Positions 1 to 9,784 of a DNA stretch of 64,000 nt are shown in pieces. This DNA is from Acidobacteriota bacterium (GTDB lineage: Bacteria; Acidobacteriota; Vicinamibacteria; Vicinamibacterales; JAKQTR01), in assembly GCA_026393675.1 (NCBI GenBank), contig JAPKZQ010000004.1, forward strand, positions 124,001 through 188,000, in the 5' to 3' direction. The position numbers and the translations under genes are program-made. A model generated the notes under the pieces. That model did not search any database and was not told the DNA's origin. It was given only the letters and a program-made list of their open reading frames with translations. Within the stretch, counting starts at the first letter, position 1. Each line of letters opens with the position of its first letter.

Positions 1-5
1 GAGTC

Positions 6-833
6 GTGCGCGTGGCCTGTGTCCCCGGCATCGTGTCGATCTGTATGACCGCGGCAGCGGCCGCCTTCGCGCAGGCGCCCCCGGCGCGCGCGGTTACCGC
101 GGCGCACGTGACCGTCGAACTCCTCTGTGCCGCCGAACGGCCGGTCGCCGGTCAGCAGGCGATGGGTTTGCAGTTCACGCTCGAGCCAGGGTGGCACATC
201 TACTGGCAGAATCCCGGTGACTCGGGCACTCCGCCCGACACGCAGTGGCAGTTGCCCGCTGGCGTCTGGGCCTCGCCCGTCGAGTGGCCTCTTCCCGAGC
301 GCATAGACGAAGCGGGGTCGGTCAACTACGGCTATCGCGGCCACGTCGTGCTGCCGTTCACACTGACGATCGCGCCCAGTGCCGCTGGCGCGCCGCTGGC
401 GGTCCGGGCGGCCGTGCAATGGCTGGTCTGCCGCGACATGTGCGTGGCGGGCAAGGCGGCCCTGGAGCTGAAGTTTCCCCTCGTCTCAGCCGATCGGGCC
501 CGTGTGGGCGAATGGGAGCTTCTGATCGCCCACGCGAAGCGTCAGGTGCCGCAACCCGCGCCGTCGTCATGGAAGGCGACCGCCAAGGCCTCCGGCGACG
601 CGTTCGTCGTGGACATCATCACGGGACGATCCGAGCAGAGCGGCACGATCTTTCCGCTCGACGTCAGCCAGGTTGACGATGGCGCACCACAAGGACAGGA
701 ATCTTTGCCGGCCGGTGTCAGGTTCACGTTGCGCAAATCGCAGCAGTTGGTTAAAGATCCCGCTACGCTGCGTCTTGTCGTCGCGCTGGATGGTGGGCGG
801 GCTGGCATCATTGAGGTGCCGCTGGTCCGTTAA
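6..833 (+). CDS. DsbD alpha-domain-like exported thiol protein
   Basis: This 275-residue protein starts with a probable signal peptide (hydrophobic stretch about residues 8-22, Ala-rich cleavage region near residue 24). The rest resembles the periplasmic N-terminal (alpha) domain of the disulfide reductase DsbD. Features typical of DsbD-like proteins are a PGWHIYWQNPGDSG-type segment at about residues 61-74 and a Cys-x3-Cys pair at C142/C146 in WLVCRDMC. There is no membrane domain and no C-terminal thioredoxin domain, so it is an isolated alpha-like domain. It probably exchanges disulfides with a periplasmic partner. The redoxin gene 58 bases downstream on the same strand is a plausible functional neighbour. 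The GTG at position 6 sits at the window edge, so a start further upstream cannot be excluded. Confidence 0.7.
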   Translation: MRVACVPGIVSICMTAAAAAFAQAPPARAVTAAHVTVELLCAAERPVAGQQAMGLQFTLEPGWHIYWQNPGDSGTPPDTQWQLPAGVWASPVEWPLPERIDEAGSVNYGYRGHVVLPFTLTIAPSAAGAPLAVRAAVQWLVCRDMCVAGKAALELKFPLVSADRARVGEWELLIAHAKRQVPQPAPSSWKATAKASGDAFVVDIITGRSEQSGTIFPLDVSQVDDGAPQGQESLPAGVRFTLRKSQQLVKDPATLRLVVALDGGRAGIIEVPLVR

Positions 834-891
834 GGTGGTTTCGACATTGAGAACGGGTTTTGAAGGCGGTTCGAGGCACAAGGAGTTGGAC

Positions 892-1509
892 ATGCGGAAG
901 ACGACCATCTGGGTTCTGGCTCTGGCGCTTGCTCTGGTGACCGTCGCACTGACGATACACGCAGCGAAGGTCGGCGACCCGGCGCCGGCCTTCACCGCGA
1001 CCGACACCAAGGGCAAGACCCACACGCTGTCGGCGTTCAAGGGCAAGTGGGTTGTGCTCGAGTGGCACAACAACGGATGCCCGTACGTGAAGCGACACTA
1101 CGCCGGTAACATGCAGAAACTCCAGCGGGACTGGACGGCGAAGGGGGTGGTCTGGTTGACGGTGATTTCGTCGGCACCCGGCACGCAGGGCTATGTCACG
1201 GCTGCCGAAGCCGAGACTTACGCGAAAGAGGTGAAGGCGGCGCCGACGGCCATCCTGCTCGATCCGAAGGGTGATCTCGGTCATTTGTACGAGGCCAAGA
1301 CGACACCGCACATGTATGTCATCAATCCGCAGGGCGTCCTGGTCTATAACGGCGCGATTGACAACAAGCCGTCCACCAATCCGGCCGACACTGCCACGGC
1401 CACCAACTACGTGTCCGCGGCGTTGACGGAAGGGTTGGCAGGTAAGCCCATCACCACGTCGACATCCCGTCCGTACGGGTGTTCCGTGAAGTACGCGCAG
1501 ATCGAGTAG
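892..1509 (+). CDS. Exported redoxin/AhpC-TSA family protein
   Basis: The 205-residue protein has an N-terminal signal or anchor helix (about residues 6-24) followed by an AhpC/TSA-type thioredoxin fold. The peroxidatic-type cysteine is C63 in NNGCPYVKRHY. A second conserved cysteine, C197, lies in the C-terminal PYGCSVKY motif and is a likely resolving residue. This pairing is typical of a redoxin family often annotated as thioredoxin family protein. Its likely role is thiol-based reduction in the periplasm. The ATG at 892 is chosen because an AGGAG Shine-Dalgarno lies at 881-885; the reading frame is open further upstream, but that part overlaps the preceding gene. The natural substrate cannot be told from the sequence. 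Confidence 0.8.
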   Translation: MRKTTIWVLALALALVTVALTIHAAKVGDPAPAFTATDTKGKTHTLSAFKGKWVVLEWHNNGCPYVKRHYAGNMQKLQRDWTAKGVVWLTVISSAPGTQGYVTAAEAETYAKEVKAAPTAILLDPKGDLGHLYEAKTTPHMYVINPQGVLVYNGAIDNKPSTNPADTATATNYVSAALTEGLAGKPITTSTSRPYGCSVKYAQIE

Positions 1510-1534
1510 CGGCCACCCGTTTCGCACATTCGTC

Positions 1535-1554
1535 ATTCTGGCGAATGCCGGAAT
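1535..1554. repeat. Small palindromic intergenic repeat (REP-like)
   Basis: ATTCTGGC (1535-1542) and GCCGGAAT (1547-1554) form a near-perfect inverted repeat around a GAAT loop. It sits inside a CGTCATTCTGGCG...CCGGAATCCAG segment of the kind widely dispersed in bacterial intergenic DNA. Only one copy was noticed in this window. It lies in the 100-base gap between the redoxin and GH3 genes. Confidence 0.55.
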
Positions 1555-1609
1555 CCAGTGCAGGGCACGCTGGCTGCTCCCCGCCGGGTGCGCCTTTCGG
1601 AGGTCTCGC

Positions 1610-4342
1610 GTGCTCACATCGATTGTCTCTCGCCAATGGCTGCTCGGTGCGCTGACGGCCGCATTGGTGGCCGTTGCGGGGTGGGTGATTCCCTTCCACG
1701 CGCAGTCAACCGAACCCCTGATCTACACAGACGCGGCCGCGCCGATCGAGCGACGCGTGAGCGATCTGGTGGGCCGCATGACGCTCCAGGAGAAGGTCTC
1801 CCAGTTGGTCCACGACGCGAAGGCAATCAACCGGCTTGGCGTGCCGGCCTACAACTGGTGGAACGAGGGGCTGCACGGCGTGGCCCGCGCAGGGCGGGCC
1901 ACGGTGTTTCCCCAGGCCATCGGTCTGGCGGCGATGTGGGACACGGCGCTCATGCGCGAGGTCGCGACGGCGATTTCCGACGAAGCCCGCGCCAAGCACC
2001 ACGAGTTCGTGCGCCGCGGCCAGCGCGGCATCTACGAGGGCCTGACCTTCTGGTCGCCCAACATCAACATCTTCCGCGATCCCCGCTGGGGCCGCGGGAT
2101 GGAGACCTACGGCGAGGATCCCTATCTGGTGGGCCGACTGGCGGTTGAGTTCGTCAGGGGTCTTCAGGGGGACGACCCGAAGTACTTGAAGACGGTCGCG
2201 ACACCCAAGCACTTTGCCGTGCACAGCGGACCTGAGTCGGATCGCCACACGTTCGACGCGACGGTCGACGAACGCGACTTGCGCGAGACCTACCTGCCGC
2301 AGTTCGAGATGGCCGTGCGCGAGGGCGGCGCGCTTTCGGTGATGTGCGCCTACAACCGCTACCTGGGCGTTCCCGCGTGCGCCAGTCCGCTGCTGCTCGA
2401 CCAGGTGTTGCGCAAGGAATGGGGGTTTGCCGGCTACGTCGTGTCGGACTGCGGCGCCATCGACGACATCTACCAGACGCACAAGCTTGTCAAGACGGCG
2501 GCAGAGGCGGCGGCCATGGGCGTGCGGGGCGGCTGCGATCTGAGTTGCGGCGACACGTACAAATCACTGGTCGAATCCGTCAAGCTCGGGCTCATCACCG
2601 AAGCCGACATCGACGTGGCGGTGCGGCGATTGTTCACGATCCGCTTCAGGCTCGGCATGTTCGATCCGCCAGCATCGGTGCCGTACGCGCAGATTCCATA
2701 TGCGACCGTCGACAGCCCGGCACACCGGAGGCTGGCGCTTCAGGCGGCGCGCAAGTCGATCGTCCTGCTCAAGAACGAGGGCCAACTGCTTCCGCTCAAG
2801 GCCGGATACAAGACGATCGCTGTCATCGGGCCAAACGCAGACGATGAGGAGGTGCTGCTGGGAAACTACAACGGGACGCCCACCAGCGCGGTGACGCCGC
2901 TGCAGGGGATCAGGGCCAGGCTGGGATCCTCGGCTCGCGTCCTGTTTGAACAGGGCACCGACTGGGCCGACAACCTCCCTTCGTTCGAGGTCATTCCTTC
3001 GAGCGCCCTGCGCACGACATCCGGGGGCCGCACGGTTCCGGGCCTGACAGGCGCCTACTTCAACATCCGCGGGCAGAGCACCTCAGCGTCGTGGCAGTCG
3101 TCGACACTCACGTTTCCGGCACTCGGTGACACAGCTGTGTTGACGCGGGTCGATCCCCGGATCGACTTCCGCTGGCTCGATCGATCGCCCGATCCGCAAT
3201 TGCCGGATGACGGCTTTGCCGTCAGGTGGACCGGCGAGCTTGTCGCGCCAGAGACGGGCACGTATCAACTGGGCGGCGTCGGCCTCAGTGGATTCCGCAT
3301 CTACCTGGATGACGAACTGGTGGTCGAATACCGGGGCAATCACGAATCGAACAAGAAGGCCAAAGCCGTGCTGCTCGAAGCCGGGCATGCCTACCGGCTG
3401 CGCATCGAGTATTTCAACCGCCACGCCGATGCGCGGTTCCAGTTGTTCTGGTCACGACCCGTGCGACGGCTCGAAGAAAAGGCGCTCGCTGCCGCCCGCC
3501 AGGCCGATCTGATTGTCGCTGTGATGGGACTCTCGCCGCGGCTCGAGGGCGAACAGATGGACGTGCCGGTCGAGGGTTTCAAGGGCGGCGATCGCGTCGA
3601 TCTCGGCTTGCCCAATGCGCAGGATCGCTTGCTGCACGCGCTGGCGGGGCTTGGCAAGCCCCTCGTCCTCGTCCTGCTCAACGGCAGCGCGCTGGCGTGC
3701 CCGTGGGCGGTCGAACACGTGCCCGCGATCGTCGAGGCCTGGTATCCGGGCCAGGCGGCGGGGACAGCACTCTCTGACGTGCTGGCGGGCGATTACAACC
3801 CGGCAGGCCGTCTGCCGGTGACGGTCTACTCGTCGGCGACGCAACTGCCGCCGTTCAACGACTACGCGATGAAGAACCGAACGTACCGGTACTTCACGGG
3901 CGAGCCGCTGTTTCCCTTCGGGTTCGGCTTGAGCTATACGACGTTTGCCTACCGGAACCTTGTGATTCCGGCGCAGGCGCTGGCCGGCCAACCCGTGGCC
4001 GTGTCGGTCGACGTCGAGAACACCGGCACTCGCGCCGGCGAGGAAGTGGTCCAACTCTACGTGACCGATGTCGCCGCCACGGTGCCCGTGCCCATCCGAT
4101 CACTTCAGGGTTTCGAGCGCATCACGCTCAAGCCTGGCGAGCAGCGGACGGTCAGGTTCACTCTGGCGCCGCGTCAACTGTCGCTCGTCGACAAGAACAT
4201 GCAACGGGTCATCGAACCTGGTGTTTTCGAGATCGCGGTCGGGGGAAAACAGCCGGGGTTCAAGGGCCGGGCCGACGCGGCGACGACGCAGGTGGTGACG
4301 GGACGGTTTGAAGTCACGGGGAGCACGTACTCCGTCAGATGA
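1610..4342 (+). CDS. Secreted glycoside hydrolase family 3 with PA14 insert
   Basis: The 910-residue exo-glycosidase has a signal peptide (hydrophobic residues about 11-28) and a GH3 N-terminal barrel with WWNEGLHG and KHFAVHSGPE motifs. The catalytic nucleophile is D280 in VVSDCGAI. A GH3 C-terminal sandwich domain follows, interrupted by a PA14 domain at about residues 476-613, and a fibronectin III-like domain closes the protein (about 800-895). The WWNEGLHG signature and the domain order resemble beta-xylosidase/beta-glucosidase GH3 enzymes of plant-polymer degraders, so release of terminal xylose or glucose from oligosaccharides is likely. The exact specificity is not readable. The GTG start at 1610 is preceded by GGAGG at 1599-1603. 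The gene stands alone and converges on the radical SAM gene. Confidence 0.88.
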   Translation: MLTSIVSRQWLLGALTAALVAVAGWVIPFHAQSTEPLIYTDAAAPIERRVSDLVGRMTLQEKVSQLVHDAKAINRLGVPAYNWWNEGLHGVARAGRATVFPQAIGLAAMWDTALMREVATAISDEARAKHHEFVRRGQRGIYEGLTFWSPNINIFRDPRWGRGMETYGEDPYLVGRLAVEFVRGLQGDDPKYLKTVATPKHFAVHSGPESDRHTFDATVDERDLRETYLPQFEMAVREGGALSVMCAYNRYLGVPACASPLLLDQVLRKEWGFAGYVVSDCGAIDDIYQTHKLVKTAAEAAAMGVRGGCDLSCGDTYKSLVESVKLGLITEADIDVAVRRLFTIRFRLGMFDPPASVPYAQIPYATVDSPAHRRLALQAARKSIVLLKNEGQLLPLKAGYKTIAVIGPNADDEEVLLGNYNGTPTSAVTPLQGIRARLGSSARVLFEQGTDWADNLPSFEVIPSSALRTTSGGRTVPGLTGAYFNIRGQSTSASWQSSTLTFPALGDTAVLTRVDPRIDFRWLDRSPDPQLPDDGFAVRWTGELVAPETGTYQLGGVGLSGFRIYLDDELVVEYRGNHESNKKAKAVLLEAGHAYRLRIEYFNRHADARFQLFWSRPVRRLEEKALAAARQADLIVAVMGLSPRLEGEQMDVPVEGFKGGDRVDLGLPNAQDRLLHALAGLGKPLVLVLLNGSALACPWAVEHVPAIVEAWYPGQAAGTALSDVLAGDYNPAGRLPVTVYSSATQLPPFNDYAMKNRTYRYFTGEPLFPFGFGLSYTTFAYRNLVIPAQALAGQPVAVSVDVENTGTRAGEEVVQLYVTDVAATVPVPIRSLQGFERITLKPGEQRTVRFTLAPRQLSLVDKNMQRVIEPGVFEIAVGGKQPGFKGRADAATTQVVTGRFEVTGSTYSVR

Positions 4343-4372
4343 CGTTCGGCTGACCCGTTTCCGCCGGCCCCT

Positions 4373-5581
4373 TTAGTACACGAACTCCCGGATGTCGTAC
4401 GTGGCGAATTTCGGTCCGGACTCGTCGAAGCGGAGTCCGGCCCGAATCGCTTCGCGCTGCGTGCGCCTGGCTTCGGGTGAGAGCGATTGGATCGCCTCAC
4501 GTTCCGCGATGCGCGGGTATGCCGTGCTCGCGATTTCGACGAGGTCGCTGAAGTAGATCAGATCTCCCTCACCCAATTGCATCTGGTTAACGACCGCAAC
4601 GGTGTCGGCCACGTGGCCGGTCGCGAATCGCTCACCGCCAAGCCCGGTCATCACGATGACGCCGACCTGCACACCGGCACCTTTGATTCGGCGCACGGTA
4701 TCAACTGCGTCGGCAGCACGCCCGGGTTTCCGAATGAAGGCGAGCAGCGGATCGTGGCCAGACTCGAGGCCGATATACACGCGCCGCAGGCCAAGGTGGC
4801 TGAGCAGCCGGTATTCGTCGGCGGTCTTCCTGGTGCCCGTGAACCCATCCACAAACGCGCACACGCCACGGGGGATGGCGTCCAATTCCTCAACCAATGT
4901 CTCAAAAATGGGTACGATCGTCGCCATCGGCACCGCCAGCGCGTTGGCCGCTCCGAGAAAGATACCGCGCGATCGCAGGTTGATCGACGCGCCGAGGTAC
5001 CGTCGCACCTCCTCCACGTGCGCGCGGAACTGGTCCGGCGATTTCACGTGGTAGCCGTCATGATAGAGGTCGCAGAACGTGCACGTGTTGAAGGAGCAGC
5101 CGTCGGTCGCCTGCACGACCAGTGACAGGTACTGATCGGGCGGCAGGATGCCCACCGGTCGATACACCGTCGCAAAGCGACCGGCGTCGCTGCGCGCCTG
5201 CGCCGCATCACACTGCGCGCACAGTTGCAGGTGAGATACGACCAGTTGGGCAACGACTGACTCGACTGGTCCCGCCCATCGCCACGCTGGTGTCGTGACG
5301 GCATCGGCAGTCTCGCGCGCGAATGTGGCCGCGCCATCAACGACCGCGTCCGCCCCGGCCGGCGTCAGCCACATCCGCGAGCGGGACGCGCCACTCCCCC
5401 GCTTCTCCAACACCTCCCCGCTCAATCCCCTCCGCCACGTCACGTCATCCTGGTAGACGCAGTAGAGACGCCCGCCGAGATCCCATGAGACCACGTGCGT
5501 CTCGTCGCGGCTGACGGCCAGCGAGTGCGGTTTGAGGCTGATGATGAAGGAGGACGATGCGTGTGTCGCGCGCAGAACCAT
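4373..5581 (-). CDS. Radical SAM protein
   Basis: The 402-residue protein carries a radical SAM core. The cluster-binding cysteines are C162, C167 and C170 in GCSFNTCTFC, a Cx4Cx2C spacing rather than the commoner Cx3Cx2C. The same variant occurs in a known group of radical SAM proteins with GCxxNxCTFC. Later motifs typical of the barrel include RRVYIGLESGHDPLL (about residues 285-299) and a GVIVMTGLGG segment. The roughly 130-residue N-terminal part is unassigned and contains a Cx2C (LCAQC). It should cleave S-adenosylmethionine at a 4Fe-4S cluster; the substrate is unknown. No partner gene lies next to it. Confidence 0.8.
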   Translation of the reverse strand: MVLRATHASSSFIISLKPHSLAVSRDETHVVSWDLGGRLYCVYQDDVTWRRGLSGEVLEKRGSGASRSRMWLTPAGADAVVDGAATFARETADAVTTPAWRWAGPVESVVAQLVVSHLQLCAQCDAAQARSDAGRFATVYRPVGILPPDQYLSLVVQATDGCSFNTCTFCDLYHDGYHVKSPDQFRAHVEEVRRYLGASINLRSRGIFLGAANALAVPMATIVPIFETLVEELDAIPRGVCAFVDGFTGTRKTADEYRLLSHLGLRRVYIGLESGHDPLLAFIRKPGRAADAVDTVRRIKGAGVQVGVIVMTGLGGERFATGHVADTVAVVNQMQLGEGDLIYFSDLVEIASTAYPRIAEREAIQSLSPEARRTQREAIRAGLRFDESGPKFATYDIREFVY

Positions 5582-5639
5582 GTGTGGGTCCAGTATAGAC
5601 GCGCGTGGCGGGATGAACGCGAATCCCTGAGTCAGGCGC

Positions 5640-5696
5640 GAAAGGGACCGGGTGACATGTTCCCCATATCCTGGAGAGTGTCACCCGACCCCTTTC
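5640..5696. repeat. 57-bp imperfect inverted repeat downstream of the MCP gene
   Basis: The left arm GAAAGGGACCGGGTGACA (5640-5657) pairs with TGTCACCCGACCCCTTTC (5679-5696), with about two mismatches, around a 21-base loop. It lies just 3' of the chemoreceptor gene and 5' of the radical SAM gene, in the 131-base gap between them. It could fold in RNA and act as a transcript-end structure, but it lacks a clear T-run. The sequence resembles dispersed palindromes of the REP type. Confidence 0.6.
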
Positions 5697-5712
5697 TCAC
5701 GTTCGCTCCCGT

Positions 5713-7311
5713 TTAGAACTTGCCGAAGGTCCCGGTATCGTCGAACGGGATGGCTTTCTCGGCCTTGGTGGGCGTCGGGCCGGTCTTCGCCCTGGGCGTC
5801 ATCGACATCTTGACCACCTTGCCGCCCGCCGCCGGCGCTGCCTTCCGGGCTACCGTCCGCGCCGGAATGCTCGCCGACCGGCTGCCGCCCACCATCATCT
5901 CGAGGTTGCCGACCACCTGCATGGACGTCTCGGCCTGCGCGTTGAGTTCCTCGCTGGCTGCGGCGCTCTCTTCCGCCGTCGCCGCGGTCGTCTGCGTCAC
6001 CTGCTCCATCTGCGAGATGCTCTGGGTCACTTGCTCAATCCCCTGCGTCTGCTCGCGGCTCGCCACGCTGATTTCATCCACCAGCGAACGGACCTTTGTC
6101 GCCTTCTCCGTGATGACGCCAATCACCGACCCCATCTGGGTCACCCGGTCGCTGCCCTGCTGCGACCGCGCAATCGCGTCCTCAATCAGGCTGGCCGTGT
6201 CCTTGGCCGCCTGCGCCGACCGCTGCGCCAGATTCCGCACCTCGTCGGCCACCACGGCGAAGCCCATGCCGGCTTCGCCTGCTCGCGCGGCTTCCACGGC
6301 GGCGTTGAGCGCCAGGATGTTGGTCTGGAACGCAATCTCGTCAATTGTCTTGATGATCTTCGAGATCTTGCCGCTCGAATCGCGGATGCCGGCCATCGCC
6401 TCGACCATCGCGGCCAGCGCCACGTTGGACTCCTGCACGGCCTTCTCGGTCTCGACCACCAGCCCCGCCGCCTGTTGCGAATTCTGTGCGTTCTTGCGCG
6501 TCATCGACGCCATTTCTTCCATCGACGCGGACGTCTCTTCGAGCGAGGCCGCCTGCTCGGTCGATCCCTGCGAGAGCGACTGCGCCGACGAAGCCACCTG
6601 CGATGAGGCCGCCACCACCTGCTCGGCCGACGTCCGCATCTCGACGGCCGTGTCGCGCAACTGTCGCGTGATGCCACGAACCAGCCAGACGACGAGACCG
6701 GCAATCGCCAGCGACACCAGGACCATCAGACCAATGACCGTCAGGCCCTTCTGTGCGGCCGCCTGACCTTCCGCCTTAGCCTCCACGAGGCGCTTCTCCT
6801 GAGAATCCAGGATCGCATCGATGAGGGCAGCGTTCTCATCGGTGAGCGCCCGGTTCTTCGCGCGCGACAACATCTGTGCGTCGTGGTACTTTCCGGCGTC
6901 GATCAACGCACGGACATCTACGTTGTTTATCTCCCACTGCTGAATCAGCCCCTGACTCTTGGCGAGCGCGTCCTTCTCGACCTGTATCCTGACGATCGGC
7001 GTGATGGCCTCGACCGTTTTGTTGAAGTCGGCGAGCACCACCTTGTTGCGTTCCACCCACGTGTCGTAGTTCTTCTTGTCGTTGTCGTACCCGGAGAGAA
7101 TCAGGATCTTCTCGGCGGCGTACAACTCGAAGCCGAGGCGCTTGAGTTTGGCGGCCAGCCGGAGTTGGTGCGCTTGATCAACGGCGTCATCGAACCGGGA
7201 CGACGCTCCGCGCTCACTCCACCAGGATTGTGCGCCGCCGATGAAGACGATTGCGACCAACACGCCAATGGCCGAAAAGAGCTTCTTGCCGACGGTCCAG
7301 TTGCTGCCCAC
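5713..7311 (-). CDS. Methyl-accepting chemotaxis protein (full length)
   Basis: The 532-residue transmembrane chemoreceptor has TM1 at about residues 11-28, a periplasmic helical sensor (about 32-187, four-helix-bundle type by appearance), TM2 at about 190-212, then a cytoplasmic coiled-coil signalling domain. The highly conserved hairpin tip [20 protein letters not shown] marks the CheA/CheW contact site. The protein ends in a linker and the tail TGTFGKF. The GTG at 7311 is preferred because AGGAG lies six bases upstream and the first residues lead straight into TM1; an in-frame ATG at 7416 would add 35 unlikely residues. It is an orphan receptor, about 12 kb from the che operon, with a sigma-28-type promoter upstream (7434-7460). 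The ligand is unknown. Confidence 0.9.
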   Translation of the reverse strand: MGSNWTVGKKLFSAIGVLVAIVFIGGAQSWWSERGASSRFDDAVDQAHQLRLAAKLKRLGFELYAAEKILILSGYDNDKKNYDTWVERNKVVLADFNKTVEAITPIVRIQVEKDALAKSQGLIQQWEINNVDVRALIDAGKYHDAQMLSRAKNRALTDENAALIDAILDSQEKRLVEAKAEGQAAAQKGLTVIGLMVLVSLAIAGLVVWLVRGITRQLRDTAVEMRTSAEQVVAASSQVASSAQSLSQGSTEQAASLEETSASMEEMASMTRKNAQNSQQAAGLVVETEKAVQESNVALAAMVEAMAGIRDSSGKISKIIKTIDEIAFQTNILALNAAVEAARAGEAGMGFAVVADEVRNLAQRSAQAAKDTASLIEDAIARSQQGSDRVTQMGSVIGVITEKATKVRSLVDEISVASREQTQGIEQVTQSISQMEQVTQTTAATAEESAAASEELNAQAETSMQVVGNLEMMVGGSRSASIPARTVARKAAPAAGGKVVKMSMTPRAKTGPTPTKAEKAIPFDDTGTFGKF

Positions 7312-7433
7312 GATGCTCTCCTGCTTGGATAAGTCGGCGCCTGTCGTTCCGGGAAGACGTGGAGGGCTTTTTCCCCTTGTCGCCGACACCGATTGTCTGA
7401 CCAAGGCACGGCTCATCCGTGTCCTACACCGGA

Positions 7434-7460
7434 AAATCGACAATCTGGCTCCAAACTTGA
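7434..7460 (-). promoter_or_regulatory. Sigma-28 (FliA) type promoter for the MCP gene
   Basis: On the minus strand, TCAAGTTT (7453-7460) is followed by an 11-base spacer and GTCGATTT (7434-7441). The enterobacterial consensus is TAAAGTTT-N11-GCCGATAA, so the -35 matches at 7 of 8 positions and the -10 at 5 of 8, with exact spacing. FliA is encoded in this window, and chemoreceptors are usual late flagellar genes. The 255-base gap from 7312 to 7566 holds this promoter and the receptor leader; nothing else was recognised in it. Confidence 0.6.
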
Positions 7461-7566
7461 ACCACCGGGATTGGAGCCGCCCAACGAGAAGGCGCCCAAC
7501 GAGGCTCGACAGATGACGCTCCGGATGGCAGACTGAAGGCACGAAATCACGGGACCGGCGATCACG

Positions 7567-8283
7567 ATGCGCTATCAGACGATCTTTCTCGATGCGGGCG
7601 GTGTGCTGGTGTGCCCGAACTGGGACCGGGCAGCCGAGACACTCGGGCGGCATGGCGTGCGGGTCGAGGCGGCCACGCTCGCGGCGGCTGAACCGGCCGT
7701 CAAGCGCCAGCTCGATGTGGCGCACACCGTCCGCGCCACTAACGACGAGCAGCGTGGATTCCTGTATTTCGACCTGATCCTCAAGCGTGCCGGCATCAGC
7801 CCGACCGCCCGGAGCGACGCCGCGCTCGCCGAGTTGAAAGTGTTCCACGACCGTGAGAACACCTGGGACGCCATGCCGGGCGACGTCATCCCGGCGCTTC
7901 GGCGCCTGAAGGGCGCGGGGTTTCGCGTCGTGGTGGTGTCGAACACGAGCGCGACGCTCCGCCGGGCCTTCTCGCGACTGGGCATTGAGCCGTTCATCGA
8001 CCTGGTGATTGCGTCGGACGAAGAGCGTGTGGAGAAACCCGACCCACGCCTGTTCCACATCGCGCTCGAACGCGCCGGCGCGGACCCGGCGACCACAATC
8101 CACTGCGGCGATCTCTACGAGATTGACATCGTCGGCGCACGGGCAGCTGGTCTGCCCGCCGTGCTGCTCGATTCGGCCGGCGTCTACAATGGCGTCGATT
8201 GCCCGCGCGTCGCGTCGATGACGGAACTGATGGACGGCCTGCTCGCCGGACGATTCGATTCGGAGGGTGTCGGGGCGCAATAA
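7567..8283 (+). CDS. HAD-superfamily hydrolase
   Basis: The 238-residue protein has the HAD fold motifs. Motif I is FLDAGGVL near residues 6-13, with the nucleophile Asp at residue 8 and Gly in place of the usual second Asp. Motif II is VVSNTS (about 120-125), motif III is a Lys in VEKPDPRLF, and motif IV is [13 protein letters not shown]. An alpha-helical cap of the C1 type lies between motifs I and II. It is probably a cytosolic phosphatase for a small metabolite. Loss of the second motif I Asp, which acts as general acid in phosphatases, leaves activity open: some HAD proteins with DxGGVL are dehalogenase- or phosphatase-like and some are non-catalytic. It diverges from the MCP gene. Confidence 0.75.
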   Translation: MRYQTIFLDAGGVLVCPNWDRAAETLGRHGVRVEAATLAAAEPAVKRQLDVAHTVRATNDEQRGFLYFDLILKRAGISPTARSDAALAELKVFHDRENTWDAMPGDVIPALRRLKGAGFRVVVVSNTSATLRRAFSRLGIEPFIDLVIASDEERVEKPDPRLFHIALERAGADPATTIHCGDLYEIDIVGARAAGLPAVLLDSAGVYNGVDCPRVASMTELMDGLLAGRFDSEGVGAQ

Positions 8284-8293
8284 AGTGCGCCCC
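8272..8293. repeat. Perfect 8-bp stem hairpin at the end of the HAD gene
   Basis: GGGGCGCA (8272-8279) and TGCGCCCC (8286-8293) form a perfect stem around a six-base loop that contains the HAD stop codon. There is no downstream T-run, so it is not a canonical terminator. The TGCGCCCCTAC edge recurs as GTAGGGGCGCG at 8429-8438 and GCGCCCCTAC at 9801-9810, which suggests a dispersed repeat family. Confidence 0.6.
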
Positions 8294-8431
8294 TACGAAT
8301 TCGGGTGTCTGGAGTCCCTGTCGGGCGCACGGTGAGTCTCCGTGCGGCATCTCTCTTTTTAGGGGTGCGACAGGTCGCGCGGTGCAGTGCGTCTCTTTGC
8401 GGAAGAACGCCGCCATCTTGATCTGTCGTAG

Positions 8432-8451
8432 GGGCGCGATTGATCGCGCCC
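8432..8451. repeat. Perfect 8-bp stem hairpin upstream of the amidohydrolase
   Basis: GGGCGCGA (8432-8439) and TCGCGCCC (8444-8451) pair perfectly around TTGA. The flanking GTAG resembles the edges of the other two GC-rich hairpins of this region (8272-8293 and 9781-9810). It lies 34 bases before the amidohydrolase start codon and would be in or near its leader. The rest of the 8284-8485 gap shows no gene. Confidence 0.55.
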
Positions 8452-8485
8452 GCGGAAACGATCTTTTATCGCGTGAGGTGCTCCA

Positions 8486-9784
8486 ATGAAACGCATGCGT
8501 ATTCTGATGGTGCTCATCGTGGTGGCCGCGGCAGTGGTGAGCAGCCAGGCCCAGCAGCCGGGTCCGGCCAACGTCCTGCTGAAACCCGCGCGTGTCTTCG
8601 ACGGCGCGTCAGCCCAGTTGCACGAGGGGTGGGTCGTGCTTGTCACCGGAAACAGGATTGCGGCTGCCGGCGCGGCGGCCGATGTGAAGGTGCCTGCCGG
8701 CGCACAGGTCATCGATCTCGCCGGTATGACGCTGCTGCCCGGACTCATCGACGCACACTCGCACATCTACCTGCATCCGTATAACGAGGCGCTGTGGAAC
8801 GACCAGGTGATGAAGGAGACGCTGGCGTACCGCACGATCGCGGCGGTGCTGCACTGCGAAGCCACGCTCATGTCGGGATTCACGGCGCTCCGCGATCTCG
8901 GCACGGAAGGCGCCGAATACGCAGATGTGTCGGTGCAGAAGGCGATCAACGAAGGACGCATTCCCGGGCCGCGATTGCAGGTGGCCACCAAGGCCATTGT
9001 CGCGTCGGCCAGCTATGGCCCAGGCCCGAGAGGTTTTGCCACGAACTTCGAACTGCCACGAGGGGCCGAGGAAGTGTCGGGCGTCGATCAGATGTTGTGG
9101 GCCGTGCGCGATCAGATCGGCCACGGCGCCGACTGGGTGAAACTGTACGCCGACTATCGCCGCGGGCCGAATGGGTCGACGGTGCCAACCCTGAATCCAG
9201 CCGAGATGCAGGCCGCTGTGCAGGAAGCGCGGCGGGCACGACGCCCCGTGGCTGTCCACGCCGCCAATCCCGATGGCATGCGCGACGCGGTGATGGCTGG
9301 CGTCGACACCATTGAACACGGCTACGGCGGCACAGACGAGATCTTCAAGCTGATGGCCGACAAAGGCGTCGTCTACTACCCGACACTGGCGGCCCAAGAA
9401 GCCTCGTCTATCTACAACCAGGGCTACAAGCCGGGCGTGTCGAAGCCCACGGCGTCGATGGAAGAAGGGCGCCGCGCGTTCCAGTCGGCCATGAAGCAGC
9501 ACGTCATCATCGGCCTCGGCAGCGACGTGGGGGTGTTTGCGCACGGCACGAACTGGCGCGAACTCGAGTTGATGGTGGAATACGGCATGACGCCAGTCCA
9601 GGCGCTCATCGCGGCGACCTCCATCAACGCGAAGGCGATGAACTGGGCAGACCGGATCGGTCAGGTAAAGACGGGCCTGCTTGCCGATCTCGTGGCGTTC
9701 GCGGGCGACCCGACCAAAGACATCACGGTCTGCCGGACCGCGAAATTTGTGATGAAGGACGGGAAAATCTACCGGCAGCCGTAG
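8486..9784 (+). CDS. Secreted metal-dependent amidohydrolase
   Basis: The 432-residue amidohydrolase-superfamily protein has a signal peptide (hydrophobic residues about 6-19, cleavage near the AQA/QQ boundary at 22-24). Metal-ligand motifs appear in the expected order: H91 and H93 in [10 protein letters not shown], a candidate carboxylated Lys in [10 protein letters not shown] (about residue 220), His in [10 protein letters not shown], His in TIEHGYGG, and Asp in IGLGSDVGV. This pattern fits the imidazolonepropionase/prolidase-like branch that hydrolyses amide bonds in small molecules or dipeptides. Export suggests scavenging of peptides or xenobiotic amides. The substrate cannot be fixed. 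The start follows GAGGTG about seven bases upstream. Confidence 0.82.
   Translation: MKRMRILMVLIVVAAAVVSSQAQQPGPANVLLKPARVFDGASAQLHEGWVVLVTGNRIAAAGAAADVKVPAGAQVIDLAGMTLLPGLIDAHSHIYLHPYNEALWNDQVMKETLAYRTIAAVLHCEATLMSGFTALRDLGTEGAEYADVSVQKAINEGRIPGPRLQVATKAIVASASYGPGPRGFATNFELPRGAEEVSGVDQMLWAVRDQIGHGADWVKLYADYRRGPNGSTVPTLNPAEMQAAVQEARRARRPVAVHAANPDGMRDAVMAGVDTIEHGYGGTDEIFKLMADKGVVYYPTLAAQEASSIYNQGYKPGVSKPTASMEEGRRAFQSAMKQHVIIGLGSDVGVFAHGTNWRELELMVEYGMTPVQALIAATSINAKAMNWADRIGQVKTGLLADLVAFAGDPTKDITVCRTAKFVMKDGKIYRQP

Noticed and set aside
7312-8280. Open frame on the minus strand extending the MCP by about 320 residues
   Set aside because: It runs antisense through the HAD gene and has no domain. 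The Shine-Dalgarno and membrane helix place the MCP start at 7311.
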